DNA from: Modestobacter sp.
Lineage (GTDB): Bacteria; Actinomycetota; Actinomycetes; Mycobacteriales; Geodermatophilaceae
Reading direction: 5' to 3'
DNA length: 8,093 nucleotides
Assembly (NCBI GenBank): GCA_025963425.1
Contig: JAOPUQ010000203.1
Span: 1-8,093, forward strand
Shown one piece after another: positions 1 to 5,448 of this stretch. The translations under genes were made by a program, and so were the position numbers. Numbering within the stretch: the stretch's first letter is position 1; each line of letters opens with the position of its first letter. The notes beneath the pieces are model-generated. The model worked only from the letters and a program-made list of their open reading frames with translations, was not told the DNA's origin and made no database searches.

Positions 1-105
1 GAGGGGCACGCCATCCCGGTCGCCCGCGTCCAGGCCATGCACGAGGGCAAGCGGCGGGCCCGCGCCCGGGCGGCGCAGGACGGGCCGCCCGGCGCGCCCG
101 CGTGA
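1..105 (+). CDS. C-terminal end of an unidentified protein (partial)
   Basis: An open frame enters from the left edge and stops at TGA 103-105, giving 34 residues. It begins EGHAIPVARV and ends in a basic, Arg/Ala-rich tail (KRRARARAA) and a short Pro/Gly/Ala end. The codons have G or C at nearly every third position, as in the real genes nearby. It points toward gnd, and only 33 bases separate the two stop codons, so they are convergent. A basic cytoplasmic tail like this is common at the end of membrane transporters and of many actinobacterial enzymes, so it does not identify the family. I do not recognise it. It could also be a chance open frame, but the compositional fit and its clean end just before gnd make a real gene more likely. 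Confidence 0.5.
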   Translation, partial: EGHAIPVARVQAMHEGKRRARARAAQDGPPGAPA

Positions 106-138
106 CCCGCCGGCCGCACGAGAGCAGTGGCGGTCAGC

Positions 139-1575
139 TCAGGCGCTGACCTCCCGGGAGTCCTCGGACCACATGGTGTGGAACGAGCCCTCGGCGTCCA
201 CCCGGCGGTAGGTGTGGGAGCCGAACCGGTCGCGCAGCCCCTGGATCAGTGCCGCGGGGGAGCGCGGCGCCCGCAGGCCGTCGTAGTAGGCGAGTGCGCT
301 GGCGAAGCCGGGCGCCGCCACCCCGTGCCGGGCGGCGCCGGCCACGACCTGCCGCCAGCCCTCCTGGCAGTCGGCGACCGCGTTCCGGAAGTAGTCGTTG
401 GTCATCAGCGTCGTCAGGTCCGGCTCGTCGGCGAAGACCTGGCGAACACGGTCGAGGAAGCGGGCCCGGATGATGCAGCCGTCCCGCCAGATGGCGGCCA
501 GGGCCCCGCGGTCGACGTCCCAGCCGTACTGGTCGGCACCGGCCGCGATCTGGTCGAAGCCCTGGGAGTAGGCCACCACCTTCGACGCGTAGAGCGCCTG
601 GCGGACCGACTCGATGAACCCGTCGCGGTCGGCGACCTGCTCGTCCCACTCGCGGCCGGGCCCCGGCAGCACCTCCTGCGCGGCGCGGCGCTGCTCGACG
701 TGACCGGACAGCGCCCGGGCGAAGACCGCCTCGGCGATCCCGCTCACCGGCACGCCCAGGTCCAGCGCCGACTGGACGGTCCACCGGCCGGTGCCCTTCT
801 GCTCGGCCTCGTCGAGGACGACGTCGACGAAGGGGCCGCCGGTCTTCGCGTCGGTGTGGCGCAGCACCTCGGCGGTGATCTGGACCAGGTAGCTCTCCAG
901 GTCACCCTCGTTCCAGCTGGCGAAGACGTCGCCGATCTCGGCCGGCGTCAGCTGGAGGCCCTCCCGCAGCAGCTCGTAGGCCTCGGCGATGAGCTGCATG
1001 TCGGCGTACTCGATGCCGTTGTGGACCATCTTCACGAAGTGGCCCGCGCCGTCGGTCCCCACGTGCGTGCAGCAGGGCTGCCCGTCCACGTGCGCGGAGA
1101 TCTCCTCCAGCAGGGGGCCGATCAGCGCGTAGGACTCGTCGGATCCGCCGGGCATGATGCTCGGTCCGGTGAGGGCGCCCTCCTCACCACCGCTGATGCC
1201 GGTGCCGACGAAGTGCAGGCCGCGCGCGGCGAGCGCCTCGGTCCGGCGGACGGTGTCGGTGAACCGGGCGTTGCCGCCGTCCATCAGGACGTCGCCCTCG
1301 TCCACCAGTGGTGTCAGCTCGTCGATCACCGCATCGGTCGGTGCCCCGGCCGCGACCATGACGATGATCTTCCGCGGGCGCCGGAGGGCCGCGACGAACT
1401 CCTCGGCCGAGCCGGTGGGCACGAAGTCCCCTTCGCCGCCGTGGGCGGCGATGAGGGCGTCGGTCCGCGCCCGCGTGCGGTTGTGGACGACGACCTGGTG
1501 GCCGTGCCGGGCCAGGTTGCGGGCCAGGCTCGCACCCATGGTGGCCAGGCCGGTGACGCCGATCTGCTCGCTCAT
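139..1575 (-). CDS. gnd: 6-phosphogluconate dehydrogenase (NADP+, decarboxylating)
   Basis: Oxidises and decarboxylates 6-phosphogluconate to ribulose 5-phosphate in the oxidative pentose phosphate pathway, making NADPH in the cytoplasm. The product is 478 residues, the usual length of the long (dimeric) family. The N-terminal Rossmann domain has GLATMG at 9-14 and NRT at 32-34, the position that reads the NADP 2'-phosphate. DGGN is at 99-102 and SGGEEGA at 128-134. The catalytic stretch has K182, H185, N186 and E189 within FVKMVHNGIEY. The family signature QKGTGRW is at 259-265, and the C-terminal tail has the conserved FHTMW. The start at 1575 is chosen over an in-frame ATG at 1611 because a GGGAGG ribosome site lies just upstream and homologues begin near MSEQIG. 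It follows bcp on the same strand after 88 bases that hold hairpins, so it probably has its own promoter. One signature position that is usually Gly or Ala is Glu258. Confidence 0.97.
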   Translation of the reverse strand: MSEQIGVTGLATMGASLARNLARHGHQVVVHNRTRARTDALIAAHGGEGDFVPTGSAEEFVAALRRPRKIIVMVAAGAPTDAVIDELTPLVDEGDVLMDGGNARFTDTVRRTEALAARGLHFVGTGISGGEEGALTGPSIMPGGSDESYALIGPLLEEISAHVDGQPCCTHVGTDGAGHFVKMVHNGIEYADMQLIAEAYELLREGLQLTPAEIGDVFASWNEGDLESYLVQITAEVLRHTDAKTGGPFVDVVLDEAEQKGTGRWTVQSALDLGVPVSGIAEAVFARALSGHVEQRRAAQEVLPGPGREWDEQVADRDGFIESVRQALYASKVVAYSQGFDQIAAGADQYGWDVDRGALAAIWRDGCIIRARFLDRVRQVFADEPDLTTLMTNDYFRNAVADCQEGWRQVVAGAARHGVAAPGFASALAYYDGLRAPRSPAALIQGLRDRFGSHTYRRVDAEGSFHTMWSEDSREVSA

Positions 1576-1596
1576 GCTGTCGACCTCCCTGCGGGC

Positions 1597-1613
1597 GCGT
1601 GCGGGGGGCACGC
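1597..1613 (-). other. Small hairpin in the bcp-gnd gap
   Basis: The arms GCGTGC (1597-1602) and GCACGC (1608-1613) enclose a GGGGG loop as read on the + strand. It lies 22 bases before the gnd start on the gnd-coding strand, upstream of its GGGAGG ribosome site. It could be a leader hairpin or a second termination element after bcp. The function is unknown. Confidence 0.3.
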
Positions 1614-1631
1614 CCCTTCGCAGGGCGCAAC

Positions 1632-1659
1632 ACCGGGGCCGGCGCCGCGGCTTCCCGGT
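1632..1659 (-). terminator. Probable terminator of bcp
   Basis: Four bases after the bcp stop, the - strand reads ACCGGG, AA, GCCG, a 6-base loop, CGGC, CCCGGT. That is a 6-bp stem, a two-base bulge and a 4-bp inner stem. There is no T-tract, which is common for intrinsic-type terminators in high-GC actinomycetes. It separates bcp from gnd. The call rests on structure and position only. Confidence 0.5.
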
Positions 1660-1663
1660 TGCC

Positions 1664-2161
1664 TCAGCCGACGCCGAGGTCGCGGAGCAGCTTGGCGACG
1701 TGCCCGGTCGCCTTCACGTTGTAGGAGGCCTTCTCGATGCGGCCCTCGGCGTCGACGATGAAGGTCGAGCGGATCACGCCGATGACCTCCTTGCCGTAGA
1801 GCTTCTTCGGCCCGTACGCGCCGTAGGCCTGCAACACCTGCTTGTCGGGGTCGGAGAGCAGGGTGATCCCGAGCGACTCCTGCTCACGGAAGCGGAGCAG
1901 CTTCTCGGGGGTGTCCGGTGAGAGCCCGATGATGTCCAGCCCGGCCTGGGCGAGGTCGCCGGCGGAGGCGGTGAAGTCGACGGCCTGGGTGGTGCAGCCC
2001 GGGGTCAGCGCCGCCGGGTAGCAGTAGACGATGACCCGGCGGCCCCGGTAGGAGGCCAGGGACACCTCGGTGCCGTCGGCGTCGGGCAGCGTGAACTCCG
2101 GAGCAGCGTCACCGGGGCTCAGCCGGACGGGGACGACGTCGGTCTCGGTCATGCCCCGCAT
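1664..2161 (-). CDS. bcp: Bcp/PrxQ-type thioredoxin-dependent peroxiredoxin
   Basis: A cytoplasmic thiol peroxidase of the AhpC/TSA superfamily, BCP (PrxQ) branch, that reduces peroxides with electrons from thioredoxin. The product is 165 residues, in the usual range of about 155-165. The thioredoxin fold begins at LSPGDAAPEFTLPDADG. The active-site motif is PAALTPGCT at 49-57, with the peroxidatic Cys at C56. The C-terminal stretch GVIRSTFIVD and YNVKATGHVAKLLRDL is typical of actinobacterial Bcp. The resolving Cys that Bcp proteins such as E. coli Bcp and mycobacterial Bcp carry five residues later is Val here (V61). The only other Cys is C47, nine residues before C56. ATG at 2161 gives the full frame. 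ATG at 2152 (MTETDV) is equally possible, and neither has a clear ribosome site. It lies between yjbQ and gnd, with an 85-base gap to yjbQ. Confidence 0.95.
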   Translation of the reverse strand: MRGMTETDVVPVRLSPGDAAPEFTLPDADGTEVSLASYRGRRVIVYCYPAALTPGCTTQAVDFTASAGDLAQAGLDIIGLSPDTPEKLLRFREQESLGITLLSDPDKQVLQAYGAYGPKKLYGKEVIGVIRSTFIVDAEGRIEKASYNVKATGHVAKLLRDLGVG

Positions 2162-2168
2162 CGTGCCG

Positions 2169-2178
2169 CACCCGGGTG
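2169..2178. promoter_or_regulatory. 10-bp palindrome in the bcp leader/promoter zone
   Basis: CACCCGGGTG is a perfect palindrome seven bases upstream of the longer bcp start. It sits where a promoter or leader would be and could bind a dimeric regulator. It could also be chance in such GC-rich DNA. No -10 box is evident beside it. Confidence 0.2.
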
Positions 2179-2246
2179 AACGGCCCCAAGCCAGCCGGTG
2201 CCGCGGCGGAAGACGGGCGGGTCAGCCGGCCAGGGAACGGGACGCG

Positions 2247-2651
2247 TCACCCGGCCAGGAACGAGAACCGGACGTACCGGCTCGGGTTGTCCACGTTCGT
2301 GTCGACGAAGCAGATCCGCTGCCAGGTACCCAGCGCCAGCCGGCCCTCCAGCACCGGCACCGTGGCGTGCGGCGGCACGAATGCCGGCAGCACGTGGTCC
2401 CGGCCGTGCCCACCCGACCCGTGCCGGTGCCGCCACCGGTCGTCGCGGGGGAGCAGCACGTCCAGCTGGGCGAGCAGGTCGTCGTCGCTGCCGGCGCCGG
2501 TCTCGATGATCGCGATACCGGCGGTGGCGTGCGGCACGAACACCTGCAGCAACCCGTCACCCGCGCCGTCCACGAACGCCGCGCACTCCTCGGTCAGGTC
2601 CACCACGGAGGGGACCCCGCCGGTGCGGACCGTGCGCAGTTCCGATCGCAT
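2247..2651 (-). CDS. yjbQ: YjbQ-family protein (UPF0047, secondary thiamine-phosphate synthase type)
   Basis: A member of the YjbQ/UPF0047 family, small trimeric barrel proteins. E. coli YjbQ has weak thiamine-phosphate synthase activity, and the true substrate is not settled. The product is 134 residues, within the family range of about 130-140. Conserved features are HATAGIAIIE at 41-50, the acidic GSDDDLL, a His-rich stretch at 75-86 (RHRHGSGGHGRDH) likely to line a metal or phosphate site, and GTWQ at 108-111. FVDTN and DNPSRYVR follow near the end. The start ATG at 2651 has no clear Shine-Dalgarno site upstream. A weak -10-like CACCCT seven bases before it on the - strand would fit a leaderless message, but this is uncertain. 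It is divergent from rph across 171 bases and is followed on the same strand by bcp, 85 bases away. The family assignment is firm; the biochemical role is not. Confidence 0.92.
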   Translation of the reverse strand: MRSELRTVRTGGVPSVVDLTEECAAFVDGAGDGLLQVFVPHATAGIAIIETGAGSDDDLLAQLDVLLPRDDRWRHRHGSGGHGRDHVLPAFVPPHATVPVLEGRLALGTWQRICFVDTNVDNPSRYVRFSFLAG

Positions 2652-2675
2652 GGGGGTGAGGGTGGCATGGGGTGT

Positions 2676-2699
2676 GGACCGCGCGGTCCGGAGGACCGC
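2676..2699. promoter_or_regulatory. Three alternating copies of GGACCGC between yjbQ and rph
   Basis: GGACCGC (2676-2682) is followed directly by its reverse complement GCGGTCC (2683-2689), making a 14-bp perfect palindrome. After a GGA spacer comes a second direct copy, GGACCGC (2693-2699), so 2683-2699 is also a 7-bp stem with a 3-base loop. The block is about 25 bases upstream of yjbQ and about 120 bases upstream of rph. It could be an operator for a dimeric repressor acting on yjbQ, or an RNA hairpin. The regulator is unknown. Confidence 0.4.
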
Positions 2700-2808
2700 T
2701 GTGGCTCGGCGGTGTGCAGCTCGGAGACCTCCCGCAGGCGGGCCGCGCAGCGGCTCGACGGAGCGGGGGACGGCCCCTGGCCGCGGTGTCGCCCGAAGGG
2801 TGACGAAC

Positions 2809-2814
2809 TACGCT
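2809..2814 (+). promoter_or_regulatory. -10 box of rph, probably a leaderless transcript
   Basis: TACGCT fits the actinobacterial -10 consensus TANNNT and ends eight bases before the GTG of rph, so transcription would begin at or next to the start codon. No ribosome site lies at a usable distance; an AAGGG is about 22 bases upstream. A weak -35 (GTGTCG, 2786-2791) sits 17 bases upstream of the box. Confidence 0.5.
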
Positions 2815-2822
2815 GCCGACAC

Positions 2823-3545
2823 GTGACCCGCCCTGACGGCCGTAGCGCCGACCAGCTCCGTCCGGTGACCATCACCCGCAACTGGCTCGACCACGCCGAG
2901 GGGTCGGTGCTCGTGGAGTTCGGGCGCACCCGGGTGCTGTGCGCGGCCAGCGTGACCGAGGGCGTGCCGCGCTGGCGTCGTGGCTCGGGCCTGGGCTGGG
3001 TCACCGCCGAGTACTCGATGCTGCCGCGGGCCACGCACACCCGCAACGACCGCGAGTCGGTCAAGGGCCGCATCGGTGGACGCACCCACGAGATCAGCCG
3101 GCTGATCGGCCGGTCGCTGCGCGCCTCGATCGACCTGACCGCGCTGGGGGAGAACAGCATCGCGCTGGACTGCGACGTCCTGCAGGCCGACGGCGGCACC
3201 CGGACGGCGGCGATCACCGGTTCCTACGTCGCCCTCGCCGACGCCGTCTCCTGGCTCGGGGAGCGCGGGAAGCTCGCCAAGGGCACGCCCCTGCCGCAGT
3301 CGGTGGCCGCGGTCAGCGTCGGGGTCGTCGACGGCGAGCCGCGGCTGGACCTGGCCTACGAGGAGGACGTGAGGGCCGGCACCGACATGAACGTCGTCTG
3401 CACCGGCGACGGCGGGTTCGTCGAGGTGCAGGGCACCGCCGAGGGCGCGGTCTTCGACCGGGCGACCCTCGACCAGCTGCTGGACCTCGCCGTCGCCGGC
3501 TGCGCCGAGCTGACCCTCGCCCAGTCCGTGGCGCTGGGCCGGTGA
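2823..3545 (+). CDS. rph: Ribonuclease PH
   Basis: A phosphorolytic 3'-to-5' exoribonuclease that trims tRNA 3' ends in the cytoplasm and works as a ring of six subunits. The product is 240 residues, the normal length. It begins TRPDGRSADQLRPV, the usual family opening. Further motifs are GWVTAEYSMLPRATHTR at 58-74, GGRTHEISRLIGRSLRA at 85-101, and LDCDVLQADGGTRTAAITGS at 115-134 with the phosphate-binding R127/T128. YEEDVRAGTDMNVV at 179-192 carries the acidic metal ligands D182 and D188. The GTG start at 2823 is the first in-frame start that gives the family N-terminus; the frame stays open further upstream but that part has no homologue-like sequence. Its last bases overlap the GTG of rdgB (GTGA), so the two genes are translationally coupled. 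rph-rdgB is a common actinobacterial pair. Confidence 0.97.
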   Translation: MTRPDGRSADQLRPVTITRNWLDHAEGSVLVEFGRTRVLCAASVTEGVPRWRRGSGLGWVTAEYSMLPRATHTRNDRESVKGRIGGRTHEISRLIGRSLRASIDLTALGENSIALDCDVLQADGGTRTAAITGSYVALADAVSWLGERGKLAKGTPLPQSVAAVSVGVVDGEPRLDLAYEEDVRAGTDMNVVCTGDGGFVEVQGTAEGAVFDRATLDQLLDLAVAGCAELTLAQSVALGR

Positions 3546-4150
3546 GCACCCGGCTGCTGCTGGCCACCCGCAACGCCGGAAAGCTGGCCGAGCTGCAGCG
3601 GCTGCTGGCCACCGCCGTCCCGGGTGTGGAGGTGGTCGGGCTGCGCGACGTCCCGGAGTACCCGGAGGCGCCGGAGACCGGTGCGACGTTCGAGGAGAAC
3701 GCGCTGCTCAAGGCGCGCGAGGCGGCCCGGTACACCGGGTTGCCGGCGGTGGCCGACGACTCGGGGCTCGCCGTCGACGCCCTCAACGGCATGCCGGGCG
3801 TGCTGTCGGCCCGGTGGTCGGGCCGGCACGGGGACGACGCGGCGAACACCGCCCTGCTGCTGGGCCAGCTCGCCGACGTCCCCGACGAGCGGCGCGGTGG
3901 GGCCTTCGTCTGTGCGGCAGCGCTGGTGACACCGGACGGCGCCGAGCACGTGCTCGAGCGGCAGTGGCGGGGGACCGTCGTCCGGGAACCGCGCGGGACC
4001 AATGGCTTCGGCTACGACCCGGTGTTCCTGCCCGCCGGCCTGGACCGGACCTCCGCCGAGCTGGAGCCGGCCGAGAAGGACGCCCGCAGCCATCGCGGCC
4101 AGGCGTTCGCCGCGCTGGTGCCGGTGCTGGCCGAGGTGCTGACGGACTGA
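3542..4150 (+). CDS. rdgB: RdgB/HAM1 non-canonical purine NTP pyrophosphatase
   Basis: Hydrolyses dITP, ITP and XTP to the monophosphate plus pyrophosphate, keeping deaminated purines out of DNA and RNA. It acts as a cytoplasmic dimer that needs Mg2+. The product is 202 residues, the usual length. In order, the motifs are the nucleotide-binding ATRNAGKLAEL at 8-18, ETGATFEENALLKA at 45-58, the catalytic ADDSGLAVDAL at 71-81 with PGVLSARWSG following, GTNGFGYDPVF at 152-162, and SAELEPAEK plus SHRG (183-186) near the end. The GTG start at 3542 overlaps the rph stop by four bases and gives the expected N-terminus (MSTRLLLATRNAGK). A second RNA or nucleotide quality-control gene directly after rph fits the known pairing. 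A hairpin follows its stop, so the operon probably ends here. Confidence 0.97.
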   Translation: MSTRLLLATRNAGKLAELQRLLATAVPGVEVVGLRDVPEYPEAPETGATFEENALLKAREAARYTGLPAVADDSGLAVDALNGMPGVLSARWSGRHGDDAANTALLLGQLADVPDERRGGAFVCAAALVTPDGAEHVLERQWRGTVVREPRGTNGFGYDPVFLPAGLDRTSAELEPAEKDARSHRGQAFAALVPVLAEVLTD

Positions 4151-4155
4151 GCCGT

Positions 4156-4179
4156 CGGCGGGCGCCGGTCGGCCCGCCG
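4156..4179 (+). terminator. Terminator-like hairpin after rph-rdgB
   Basis: CGGCGGGC (4156-4163) pairs with GCCCGCCG (4172-4179) around an 8-base loop, starting five bases after the rdgB stop. It is an 8-bp all-GC stem without a T-tract, as is usual in high-GC actinomycetes. Confidence 0.55.
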
Positions 4180-4197
4180 GTGGATCCGCCGCCACAC

Positions 4198-4266
4198 GCC
4201 GGGGCCCGGCCGGGCGTCGTCGGCCGAGGGCGCAGGCCCTGCGATCTCGTGCGGTTCCCTGGGAAC
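4198..4266. repeat. Three perfect 13-bp palindromes upstream of the TasA-like gene
   Basis: Each has six-base arms around one central base: GCCGGG-G-CCCGGC at 4198-4210, CGCAGG-C-CCTGCG at 4231-4243, and GTTCCC-T-GGGAAC at 4254-4266. The centres are 33 and 23 bases apart. The sequences differ, so this is not one repeated operator. The last overlaps the only ribosome-site candidate (GGGA, 4261-4264) before the ATG at 4270 and could hide it in an RNA hairpin. They may be operators, leader hairpins or partly chance in GC-rich DNA. Confidence 0.35.
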
Positions 4267-4269
4267 GCG

Positions 4270-4946
4270 ATGACGATGCGGACCGCCCGCCGGACGGCAG
4301 CGGCCAAGGTGGTGGGTTCGCTGGGTGTCATCAGCGCCGCCGCGGCGGTCGCCGGCCTCGGTGTCTTCGGCACCTTCACCGACAGCACGACGCCCGTCGC
4401 CGTGGCCGTCGGGACCGGCGTCGTGTCGGTCGACCTCAGCGCGGCCGACGGTGGCCCCAGCGTGCGCTGGCCTTCGGCAGCGTCGTGCCCGGCACCGCGT
4501 CGACCCAGGCGGTCAACCTGGTCAACGACGGCACCTCGACGCTGTCCTCGGTCACGCTCGCGACCGCCGCGACGACCTCCAGCCTCCTGGACACCGACGT
4601 CACCCACGGCCTGCAGATGTCCGTGGAGTCCTGCTCGGTGGCCTGGAGCGCGAGCTGGACCTGCGCCGGCGACGTCCGCACCCTGTTGGCCTCCGGGCCG
4701 GTCGTGCGCAGCAGCGCGCTGACCGCCCCGCTGAGCCTGACCGCCGGCGCCACCGACCACCTGGCGGTGACCGTCGCGCTGCCCTCCACGGCCGGCGACG
4801 CGTTCAAGCAGCAGTCCAGTGACCTGAGCCTGGTCGTCACCGCGACCCAGCGCCCGACGTGCCGCTCAGCCATGATCCGGCCGTGGGCCAGCGAGCAGCA
4901 GCTGGATCGTGGCCGCAGCGCTGCGACCAGGGCGGCCAGATCGTAG
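4270..4946 (+). pseudogene. TasA/SipW-type exported protein gene, frameshifted and with altered 3' end
   Basis: The first frame from ATG 4270 (or 4276) gives an Arg-rich start (MTMRTARRT), a hydrophobic Ala/Gly/Val signal segment at about 12-35, then GTFTDSTTPVA, the SipW-type motif after the signal sequence. It continues through VGTGVVSVDLSAADGG. Homology then resumes in the -1 frame from about 4458 as ALAFGSVVPGTASTQ, VNLVNDGTSTLSSV, two Cys (ESCSVAWSASWTC), DAFKQQSSDLSL and TATQR, matching the C-terminal end of TasA-like proteins. The switch lies at a CCCC run (4455-4458); one extra C would join the frames. Past TATQR (4855) the frame runs on about 30 residues into unrelated DNA to a stop at 4946. 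Family members are secreted and form fibres or surface layers; the role in actinomycetes is less clear. It may be a true pseudogene, a phase-variable gene or a sequencing indel. Confidence 0.7.
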
Positions 4947-5041
4947 CGGCCGGGGTCCATCGGGGACGTGACCGCGCGGTTCAGCGCCTGCCACGCGGCC
5001 AGGACCTGCGGCCGGTGCACGAAGACCTTCGTGCAGTCGGT
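4862..5041 (-). pseudogene. Remnant of a carboxymuconolactone decarboxylase/AhpD-like gene
   Basis: On the - strand, one frame across 60 codons reads TKVFVHRPQVLAAWQALN, then MDPGRYDLAALVAALRPRSSC and CSLAHGRIMAE. This matches the first half of CMD/AhpD-family proteins found in actinomycetes, where the sequence is typically KVFVHRPEVLAAWQALN and RSSYCSLAHG. The active-site Cys and His (CSLAH) are kept, but a usually aromatic residue before the Cys is another Cys. Upstream (above 5041) the expected N-terminal residues such as VPNYTK are replaced by unrelated sequence (GPSTDCTK). After IMAE the frame runs into the antisense of the TasA-like gene, so the C-terminal half is missing. No start codon or ribosome site fits. 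It is a fragment, not a working enzyme. The intact family acts on peroxides or lactones. Confidence 0.6.
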
Positions 5042-5146
5042 CGACGGGCCGGACCGGCACGGACCTGACGGCAGCCGCCTTCCGGATGCCGGGCTGCGCG
5101 CCGCGGAGGGGCCCAGAGGCGGCCGTGCCGTGGTATCTCCAGCCGC
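5042..5146. other. Gap between the CMD remnant and the 73-residue gene
   Basis: No gene is supported here. TATCTC (5134-5139) ends seven bases before the ATG at 5147 and is a near match to a -10 box, which would give a leaderless transcript for the next gene. Nothing else stands out. Confidence 0.3.
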
Positions 5147-5368
5147 ATGACGAACAACGAGTACGTGATCGGACGCCGAGCCGGCGCGGACGGTCAGCCG
5201 GTGGGCGAGCGGCACGCCGTGGTCGCGGTCGCGACGAGGAAGGCCGGCCCGTTCCGGGCGGAGTGCGGCAAGCAGGTCGACATGATCGTGGGGAACTGGC
5301 CACCGGAGGGCGGCGAGGAGCACGCCTGCCCCGTGTGCAGCCGGGACACCGGGACGCCGTGGGCCTGA
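5147..5368 (+). CDS. Small hypothetical protein with Cys and a CPVC knuckle
   Basis: The product is 73 residues with no signal peptide or membrane segment. It starts MTNNEYVIGRRAGADG, and C40 (AECGK) is followed 21 residues later by CPVC at 61-64 (C61, C64). This spacing resembles small actinobacterial zinc-ribbon-like proteins (for example the DUF3039 type, which has a CG.. half and a C..C half), but only three Cys are present. H23 or H59 could be a fourth ligand. A conserved-looking WPPEGG lies at 51-56. I do not recognise the family. Codon use is GC3-rich as in the neighbours, and no other frame here looks coding. No ribosome site is seen; a weak -10-like box seven bases upstream would fit a leaderless start. 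It lies between the decayed TasA/CMD locus and another small gene. Metal or nucleic-acid binding is only a guess. Confidence 0.6.
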   Translation: MTNNEYVIGRRAGADGQPVGERHAVVAVATRKAGPFRAECGKQVDMIVGNWPPEGGEEHACPVCSRDTGTPWA

Positions 5369-5390
5369 GGAGCTCACCGGTGGGCGCGGC

Positions 5391-5396
5391 TACGGT
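5391..5396 (+). promoter_or_regulatory. Possible -10 box of the 82-residue gene
   Basis: TACGGT fits TANNNT in the 80-base gap after the 73-residue gene, giving a leader of about 45 bases before the ATG at 5449. No good -35 is seen. Confidence 0.25.
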
Positions 5397-5448
5397 CGGC
5401 AGGCAGACCGGCCGTGTCCAGCGACCGGCGGACCAGAGAGGTGGGTCG

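Noticed and set aside
127..1761. A 544-codon open frame on the + strand opposite gnd and bcp
   Set aside because: Its protein is low-complexity Gly/Val/Arg/Ala/Pro text with no motif. It runs antisense to two genes with clear catalytic residues and is the usual shadow of GC-rich coding DNA.
3356..4195. A 279-codon open frame on the - strand opposite rph and rdgB
   Set aside because: No recognisable motif and fully antisense to two confirmed genes.
4453..4470. Programmed -1 ribosomal frameshift in the TasA-like gene
   Set aside because: No standard slippery heptamer or downstream structure is apparent, and family members are single-frame. An indel is simpler, so it is mentioned only as a possibility.
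4862..5041. Insertion sequence or transposase remnant at the breakpoint
   Set aside because: No terminal inverted repeats, target duplication or transposase motif; the translated piece fits the CMD/AhpD family instead.
4436..5377. A 313-codon frame on the - strand across the TasA/CMD locus as one gene
   Set aside because: Only its middle 60 codons look like a known family (CMD/AhpD). The rest is antisense to the TasA-like gene or unrelated, so I kept only the remnant.
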